A stretch of 64,000 nucleotides of DNA, taken from assembly GCF_033001325.1 (NCBI RefSeq), contig NZ_CP133111.1:5929153-5993152 (forward strand), read 5' to 3'. The stretch's first letter is position 1, and each line of letters starts with the position of its first letter. A program made the translations under genes and the position numbers. Below are positions 58,505 to 64,000 of this stretch, in pieces. This stretch comes from Rhodopseudomonas sp. BAL398 (lineage in GTDB: Bacteria; Pseudomonadota; Alphaproteobacteria; Rhizobiales; Xanthobacteraceae). The notes beneath the pieces were generated by a model, which saw nothing but the letters and a program-made list of their open reading frames with translations, ran no database searches and was not told the origin of the DNA.

Positions 58505-58802
58505 CTCTCTCAGAATCCCGCCGACAATCGACGGGTTGATGAGAGAGCTTTCAATCAGCGATGAAAAGTCTCACTGGAACGAGGCGAAACAACCGGCGAC
58601 TGTAGCGTGCAAATCGGCGGGGTGAGGATTGCTTGTCATATCGAAGAGGGCCGTTGGCGCCCAACACTACGGGATTGAGGTTCGAACGGGTAATTGCCAC
58701 CCGGCGTAAGGAAACCCCGCCGGCTACGTCAATACTCCTGACACGGGTGAGGATCATGTCCTCGCAGTGCATCTCTGCTCGTTATCTAAAAGGAGAAACA
58801 GG

Positions 58803-59168
58803 ATGAAGACGATCTACTTAATCCTCTCGGTATCAGCCATTGCGCTCGCCTCCGCCACCGCCCAGGCCGCTCAACACGGGCAGGAAGAGCCCGGTGGAAT
58901 GATGCAGCAGCATGGTGGCCCGACCACCGGCCTGATGGGTCAAAGCGGCATGAATAGTCAGGGCGGTATGGGCCACGGCATGGTGCTCAAGATGATGATG
59001 GCCATGATGGATACTGACGGCGACAGCGTACTCTCACTTGAAGAGTTTCAGGCTCTACACGCCCGAATGTTCGGACTGATCGACGCCGATGGGGACGGAG
59101 CGCTTACTCTTGAGGAGATCCAGTCCTTCATGCAGGACGGCAAAATGCCTGCCGGAGGAGCTCACTAG
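58803..59168 (+). CDS. Secreted EF-hand protein
   Basis: 121 residues. A signal peptide (MKTIYLILSVSAIALASA, cleavage after AQA) is followed by a Met/Gly/His-rich stretch (GGMMQQHGG, MGQSGMNSQGGMGHGM) and two calcium-binding loops DTDGDSVLSLEEF and DADGDGALTLEEI. AAGGAG lies 10 bases before ATG 58803. The Met/His stretch might bind copper. It would sit in the periplasm or outside the cell. The role in the element is unknown. Confidence 0.82.
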   Translation: MKTIYLILSVSAIALASATAQAAQHGQEEPGGMMQQHGGPTTGLMGQSGMNSQGGMGHGMVLKMMMAMMDTDGDSVLSLEEFQALHARMFGLIDADGDGALTLEEIQSFMQDGKMPAGGAH

Positions 59169-59579
59169 GCCGCCGCTCCGAGAGATGCTGGGCTGCGGCA
59201 GGCTAGGCAGCCAGACCATCCCTGGTCCTGCCTCAGCAGGATTAGTTTCGGTTCCGGTCGCAAATGAGATTCGCCCTCCAGGCGAAGAGTTGTAGGCCTA
59301 TGTCAGCATTGCCCACAACCTTACCAAAATAGGGGACTGGCGGCGCGGAAAGTGCGCAGCCACCCCGCCGCGTGATTCTGGGACAGCGTGGCCGTGCCGA
59401 TTGAAACGATGTCGGCAGATCACACATCCGACTAGCCCTGACACTCTCACTCCGCCTTCGGCGACTCGGCGTCCGCCGACCAATGCAGATTGGCCGGGAG
59501 CTCAAATTGTGTGCGATCGAAAAGCCGAGAGCGCCTCGCCTAATTGTCCTCTCAAGGGGAACCTCCAGTTTCTAGCTCG
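59169..59579. other. 411-bp stretch without a recognisable gene
   Basis: Between the convergent EF-hand and carbamate kinase genes. Short frames on both strands look spurious. No clear terminator or repeat was seen. Confidence 0.4.
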
Positions 59580-60509
59580 TTATGCGCCGTCGTCGCCCTT
59601 TCTTCCAAGAAACAGCGTCCCCGCTGTGCCATCCAGGATTTTTGCCGCATCGGCCAGAAGTCCAATCCCTGCCACCGCTCCACCAGCCTGCACAAAGCGG
59701 CTGGCGGCCTCGACCTTCGGGCCCATCGAGCCAACGGGCAAGTCAAGCTGTTCGGTTTCGTCAGGGGAGATGGCCTGCACGGGTGAGGCTTGCGGCGTAC
59801 CCCACTGGCGATAGACAGCATCAACGTCGGTCAGCAGCAACAACGCATCTGCTTTGAGCTGTTCGGCCAACAGTCCGCTCGCCCGGTCCTTGTCTATGAC
59901 GGCTTCGACACCCACCAGAGAGCCATCCTCGAGCTTAACTACAGGAATGCCTCCGCCGCCGGCGCAAATCACAATCACTTCGCGTTCGACCAAAAGCTTT
60001 ATGACGCGCATGTCCGGTATTTCCAGTGGCAAAGGCGAGGACACGATCCGCCGCCAGCCTGTCCCGTCAGGCGCAATCCGCCAGCCACGTGCTGCGGCCA
60101 GCCGGCGAGCTTCCTTCTCCTCATAAGTTGGACCAACCGGCTTGGTGGGGTTGGCGAAGGCCGTATCTTTCGAGTCTACGACGACCTGTGTTAGTAGCGT
60201 CACAACTGGGACTGCGTGGTCGAGCGCATTCTCCAACTCTTGCTCGATCAGGTAGCCGACCATCCCCTCCGTCTCAGCGCCCAGAACATCGAGAGGGTAG
60301 GCTTCGTCAGGCCTGTATGCTGCACCTTGCAATGCGAGCAGACCGATCTGCGGCCCGTTGCCGTGTGTGACGACGAGACGATGGCCCGCACGAACCATCT
60401 CAGCGAGCGAGGCAGCCGCGCGTCTGACGTTGTCGCGCTGTGTCTCGGCGGTCATCGGCTCGCCACGCTGCAGAAGCGCATTGCCGCCCAAGGCTACGAC
60501 GACTAGCAT
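59580..60509 (-). CDS. arcC: Carbamate kinase
   Basis: 309 residues, amino-acid kinase fold. [11 protein letters not shown] at the N terminus, THGNGPQIG for carbamoyl phosphate, [12 protein letters not shown], and [11 protein letters not shown] for ATP. It makes ATP and carbamate from ADP and carbamoyl phosphate, the ATP-yielding step of the arginine deiminase route. The ATG at 60509 is one base after the arcB stop. It is the last gene of the operon. Confidence 0.95.
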   Translation of the reverse strand: MLVVVALGGNALLQRGEPMTAETQRDNVRRAAASLAEMVRAGHRLVVTHGNGPQIGLLALQGAAYRPDEAYPLDVLGAETEGMVGYLIEQELENALDHAVPVVTLLTQVVVDSKDTAFANPTKPVGPTYEEKEARRLAAARGWRIAPDGTGWRRIVSSPLPLEIPDMRVIKLLVEREVIVICAGGGGIPVVKLEDGSLVGVEAVIDKDRASGLLAEQLKADALLLLTDVDAVYRQWGTPQASPVQAISPDETEQLDLPVGSMGPKVEAASRFVQAGGAVAGIGLLADAAKILDGTAGTLFLGRKGDDGA

Positions 60510-60510
60510 C

Positions 60511-61512
60511 TCAGTTACCGATCGTGGCAACGAGCACCGCCTTGATAGTGTGCATGCGGTTCTCAGCTTGGTCGAAGACGATCGACGCCGAGCTCTCGAA
60601 CACCTCGTCGGTCACTTCCATTGCGTCAAGTCCGAACTTTTCGGCAATTTCGGCTCCAACGCTGGTTGCGGTGTCATGGAAGGCGGGAAGGCAATGCATA
60701 AACTTGGTGCAAGGATTGCCGGTCTTGCTCATCAAGTCCGCATTGACCTGATAGGGCATCAAAAGCTTGATGCGTTCGGCCCATTTTTCTGCCGGCTCTC
60801 CCATCGAGAGCCAGACGTCGGTGTAGACGAAATCCACACCGTCGACAGCGCGTTTGACGTCGTCGGTAATCATCACGCGTGCCCCGGTTTGCCCAGATAT
60901 CATTTCGGCTTCCTCGCGGATCGCATCCGCGGGCCAACAGGCCTTTGGCGCACACAGCCGCACATCCATTCCCATCTTGGCGCCGCCAATAAGAAGGCTA
61001 TCGCCCATGTTGTTGCCGGCATCGCCGACGAAGACGTAGGAGATTTCATTCAACGTCTTATCCGAGTGCTCTTTCATAGTGAGGAGGTCGGCCAGAATTT
61101 GGGTGGGATGGAACTCGTCTGTGAGGCCGTTATAAACAGGTACGCCAGCATAGGCTGCGAGTTCTTCCACGATCGTCTGCCCGAAGCCGCGATACTCTAT
61201 CGCATCATAGACACGGCCGAGCACCCGCGCGGTATCCTTCACGTTCTCCTTGTGTCCAAGATGGCTTCCTGACGGGCCGAGATAGGTGACGGTCGCACCC
61301 TGGTCGTGCGCCGCGACCTCGAAACCAACCCGAGTACGGGTGGAGTCCTTTTCAAATATTAGAGCGATCTCCTTGCCCTTTAGTCGCGGCTGCTCGTAGC
61401 CGGCATACTTTGCTGCCTTGAGATCGGCAGCGAGTTTCAGGAGAAAGGCGATCTCGCGGGCATCGAAATCGCGCAGGGTCAGAAAGCTGCGGTTCTTCAA
61501 ATTGAACGACAT
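60511..61512 (-). CDS. arcB: Catabolic ornithine carbamoyltransferase
   Basis: 333 residues. Carbamoyl-phosphate motif STRTR ([11 protein letters not shown]), HPTQ ([10 protein letters not shown]) and the ornithine loop HCLPAFHD. It runs citrulline phosphorolysis in this context, giving ornithine and carbamoyl phosphate. The length and the neighbouring arcA/arcC support a catabolic, not biosynthetic, role. It follows arcA by 21 bases. Confidence 0.95.
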   Translation of the reverse strand: MSFNLKNRSFLTLRDFDAREIAFLLKLAADLKAAKYAGYEQPRLKGKEIALIFEKDSTRTRVGFEVAAHDQGATVTYLGPSGSHLGHKENVKDTARVLGRVYDAIEYRGFGQTIVEELAAYAGVPVYNGLTDEFHPTQILADLLTMKEHSDKTLNEISYVFVGDAGNNMGDSLLIGGAKMGMDVRLCAPKACWPADAIREEAEMISGQTGARVMITDDVKRAVDGVDFVYTDVWLSMGEPAEKWAERIKLLMPYQVNADLMSKTGNPCTKFMHCLPAFHDTATSVGAEIAEKFGLDAMEVTDEVFESSASIVFDQAENRMHTIKAVLVATIGN

Positions 61513-61533
61513 TGGTTCTTCTTTCTATTCGGT

Positions 61534-62763
61534 TCAGGCAGCATCGCGTATTGTGGGGCAGCTCATGCAATGTCCGCCGCCGCGGCCTCGACCGAGTTCT
61601 GCGCCAGGGATAGCCAGCACCTCGATGCCAGCAGCTCTTAGTGCGGCGTTGGTGTCATCGTTGCGGTCATAACCGATGACCACGCCAGGGCGCAGTGCCA
61701 AGACGTTGTTGCCATCGTTCCACTGCTCGCGCGCACGTTCTTCTTCGGTATCCCCGCCGGTCGGGATAACCTGGAGTTTTCGGTAGCCAAGTACGTCTGC
61801 CACAATCTCAAAGATCGGACGCGGATCGTGTCGAAAGGACAGGGGAGCTTCGCCTTCGCCCGGGCGGATATCATAGCAAACCAGTTCGTCCGCGACCTCT
61901 TTGAAGGTTGTGACCACATCCCCTCCACAGAGCGTGAAAATCGTATCCAAATGCATCGCGGCCCGCGACTTGGGTATCCGAAACGCAACCACGCGATCGA
62001 CGACACCGTCAGCGAATAGCTTTTTGGCTAGTTGACCGATGCCTTGCGGCGACGATCGTTCGCCCATTCCCACAAGAACGGTGCGGTTTCCAACCGGCAT
62101 CACGTCGCCGCCTTCGAGCGTTGCAAGGCCATGGTCTCGCGTTGGATCACCCCAATGTATCGTGACTTTGCCGGCAAAGTTCGGGTGGAACTTGTAAATT
62201 GCAGTGTTAAGCAGCGTTTCTGGACGGCGCGCCGGCCAAAACATCGGGTTGACTGTAACTCCTCCATAAATCCAAGCAGAGTTGTCCCTGGTGAACAGAG
62301 CATTGGGAAGTGGCGGAAGGATAAAACCGTTATGGCCAAGGTAGCTGCCGAAAAGGCCGGTCGGCGTGAATGGAAGATCGGCAGTTGTCAGCCCGCCGAT
62401 CAGATGCTCCGCCAGTTTCACGCTAGGCAATTCGGTCATCCAGGCACGCAGCTCGGACCTCATGCCGGCGCCGATCTGATCCGCAGTAATGCGATGGTCG
62501 AGCACCCAGGCACGACCTTCCTTGGAGTCCAGCGTTTCAGCCAAAAGGATGTTGACATCTAGCACGTCGACGCCCTCATCCCGCATTAGACTGGAAAAGA
62601 TGTCATGATCCTTCTGGGCTTGCTTGACCCAGAATACATCGTCGAACAGTAGCTCCTCGCGATTGGAGGGCGTCAACCGTCGGTGCGCTAGACCGGGGCG
62701 GCAGACGATAACCTGCCTCAGCTTTCCGGTTTCTGAATGGACGCCGAAACTTTGATCGGACAT
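61534..62763 (-). CDS. arcA: Arginine deiminase
   Basis: 409 residues. The conserved parts of the guanidine-modifying fold are visible: LHR-type [33 protein letters not shown], the catalytic His in MHLDTIFT, and the active-site Cys in GGGHCMSCP. It converts arginine to citrulline and ammonia. ATG 62763 starts [15 protein letters not shown], as in the family. It follows the transporter gene by 28 bases. Confidence 0.96.
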   Translation of the reverse strand: MSDQSFGVHSETGKLRQVIVCRPGLAHRRLTPSNREELLFDDVFWVKQAQKDHDIFSSLMRDEGVDVLDVNILLAETLDSKEGRAWVLDHRITADQIGAGMRSELRAWMTELPSVKLAEHLIGGLTTADLPFTPTGLFGSYLGHNGFILPPLPNALFTRDNSAWIYGGVTVNPMFWPARRPETLLNTAIYKFHPNFAGKVTIHWGDPTRDHGLATLEGGDVMPVGNRTVLVGMGERSSPQGIGQLAKKLFADGVVDRVVAFRIPKSRAAMHLDTIFTLCGGDVVTTFKEVADELVCYDIRPGEGEAPLSFRHDPRPIFEIVADVLGYRKLQVIPTGGDTEEERAREQWNDGNNVLALRPGVVIGYDRNDDTNAALRAAGIEVLAIPGAELGRGRGGGHCMSCPTIRDAA

Positions 62764-62791
62764 TGGATCTTCCTTGATTAGAATTTTTGGA

Positions 62792-64000
62792 TCAGAGCAC
62801 CGCAGCGAAGCTGAGCGACGCCACAATGAAGACTGCGAGGATTAGCAGCAGTGGCCAAATGAATAGGAGCCAGCGTTCATAGGGAACGCGCCCTATAGCG
62901 AGGCCTCCGATCACGACTGCGAACGTGGGGTTGATCAGATTCACAAGTCCGTTGGCCGACTGGTAAGCCGTGACAACAAGGTCACGCCCCACCCCCGCAA
63001 AATCGGCGAGCGGCGCCAGAATGGGCATCGAAAGAACCGCCAGTCCCGACGAAGACGGAACCAGGAAGCTCATTGCCGTCTCGATGCCAAACATAGCGTT
63101 GATAAAGGCGACCTCTGACAGTCCGCTGACTGCCTGCTCCGACCAGTACAGGATCGTGTCGGAAATCCGTCCCTGCTCCATGATTACCACGATGCCGCGG
63201 GCCAGCCCGATCACCAACGCCACGCCAAGTAAATCGCGCGCGCCGTCAACGAAGGCCGCGGTGAACCGCTTCTCACCCATCCACGCGATGATACCAACGA
63301 CAAGCGACGCTCCGAGGAACAGGGCTCCCATCCGAGCCATCCACCAGCCCTGCGTTGACACGCCCCAAATCATGACCGCGAAGGTTGCGGCGAAGACGAT
63401 CAGCACCAGCTTCTGCCGTGAGGTAAGGTGGGCGTCGCTCCCTGTTGCGGTATCCTTGGAGAGGAAAAATCGCTCGTTGCTCTCCTTCATCGAGCTCACA
63501 ACGGAGCGCGCCGGATCAGCCTTCACACGCGCCGCATAACGCATGACAAAAGCAGCGGAGAGGACGAACCCGCCGATTAGGATCAGTAACCGCAGGAAAA
63601 GCCCGCCGGTAAAGGGAATGGCCGCGGCGTTTGAAGCTATGATCGTTGCGAACGGGTTGATCGTCGACCCGAGCACCCCGATGCCCGCTCCAATCAGGAT
63701 AATCGCGACACCGGTCACGCTATCGTAGCCGGCGGCTATAACGAGCGGGATTAGGATCGGGTAGAAGGCGAGCGTTTCCTCAGCCATTCCATAGGTCGTA
63801 CCACCGGCGGCAAAGAGCACCATAAGGATGGGGATCATCCACTTTTCGCGACCACGAAGAGCTCGCATTGCCGAGGAGATCCCCGTGTCGACAGCACCTG
63901 TTGCATTAACGACGCCGAGAAATCCGCCGATTAGCAATACGAACAACGCAACGTCGATGGCATTTGCGACATTACTGTCGGGATCATAGAAACCAGCAAT
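62792..64000 (-). CDS. YfcC/ArcD-type membrane transporter (5' end missing)
   Basis: At least 402 residues, the frame remaining open to the right edge, so the start lies beyond 64000. Around ten membrane helices with the glycine-rich motifs typical of the DcuC/YfcC superfamily ([65 protein letters not shown]). In an arginine deiminase operon an arginine-ornithine antiporter is expected. This is the likely one, but the sequence family does not prove the substrate. Confidence 0.82.
   Translation of the reverse strand: MAGFYDPDSNVANAIDVALFVLLIGGFLGVVNATGAVDTGISSAMRALRGREKWMIPILMVLFAAGGTTYGMAEETLAFYPILIPLVIAAGYDSVTGVAIILIGAGIGVLGSTINPFATIIASNAAAIPFTGGLFLRLLILIGGFVLSAAFVMRYAARVKADPARSVVSSMKESNERFFLSKDTATGSDAHLTSRQKLVLIVFAATFAVMIWGVSTQGWWMARMGALFLGASLVVGIIAWMGEKRFTAAFVDGARDLLGVALVIGLARGIVVIMEQGRISDTILYWSEQAVSGLSEVAFINAMFGIETAMSFLVPSSSGLAVLSMPILAPLADFAGVGRDLVVTAYQSANGLVNLINPTFAVVIGGLAIGRVPYERWLLFIWPLLLILAVFIVASLSFAAVL

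Noticed and set aside
59242..59505. Possible gene in the gap before arcC
   Set aside because: Arg/Pro/Ser-rich, no ribosome site, no recognisable family.

Overview
The window reads as a piece of a GC-rich alphaproteobacterial chromosome. The best fit is a phototrophic Rhodopseudomonas palustris-like member of the Bradyrhizobium/Nitrobacter family. Evidence for this: anaerobic bacteriochlorophyll genes (bchE, bchJ) beside hemN, FNR/FixK-type boxes TTG(A/C)-N6-TCAA, a thiOSGEC thiamin operon with a TPP riboswitch, and palindromic intergenic repeats that I recall as common in this family. The taxon is an inference from gene content, not from a database match.

Left part (1-8 kb): an oxalate module (OFA-type oxalate/formate exchanger, oxalyl-CoA decarboxylase, FNT-family formate channel, formyl-CoA transferase). 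It is preceded by an unusual three-unit hairpin array ending in an intrinsic terminator. After it come a small GNAT-fold protein, a lone PAS protein and an MBL-fold hydrolase. 8.5-13.7 kb: thiamin operon on the minus strand with a readable sigma70 promoter and TPP riboswitch. 14-18.7 kb: a GntR regulator with two matching operator-like palindromes, then a methyltransferase / ATPase / permease-binding-protein fusion operon of the OpuC (betaine or ergothioneine-like) type. 19-31 kb: mostly independent metabolic and small genes (alpha/beta hydrolase, GlsB-like protein, aldo/keto reductase, binding protein, crotonase, diguanylate cyclase, LysR with divergent dehydrogenase, queD).

Central part (30.4-45.1 kb): a probable oxygen-responsive block. 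Eight FNR/FixK-like boxes lie in 11.4 kb, in front of a hemerythrin gene, a small conserved gene, bchE-bchJ-hemN, a Cys-rich small protein, a metallophosphoesterase plus kinase-UspA fusion pair, a BON-domain protein and phosphoketolase. A copper ATPase with its CsoR repressor sits within it. 45.3-50.5 kb: an orphan signalling cluster (receiver, CheR, PilZ-like, receiver-EAL, Hpt, FixJ-like). 50.5-55.4 kb: alcohol/aldehyde oxidoreductases (two SDRs, a GMC oxidase, an aldehyde dehydrogenase).

Right part (55.76-64 kb): an initiator tRNA gene carries an integrated element. A large serine recombinase reads antisense through the tRNA 3' half, followed by a HigBA-type toxin-antitoxin pair, a small protein, a secreted EF-hand protein, and an arginine deiminase operon (transporter, arcA, arcB, arcC) that runs off the right edge. 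The right end of the element is not visible, so membership of the arc genes in it is inferred. No CRISPR array, rRNA or intact insertion sequence was seen.
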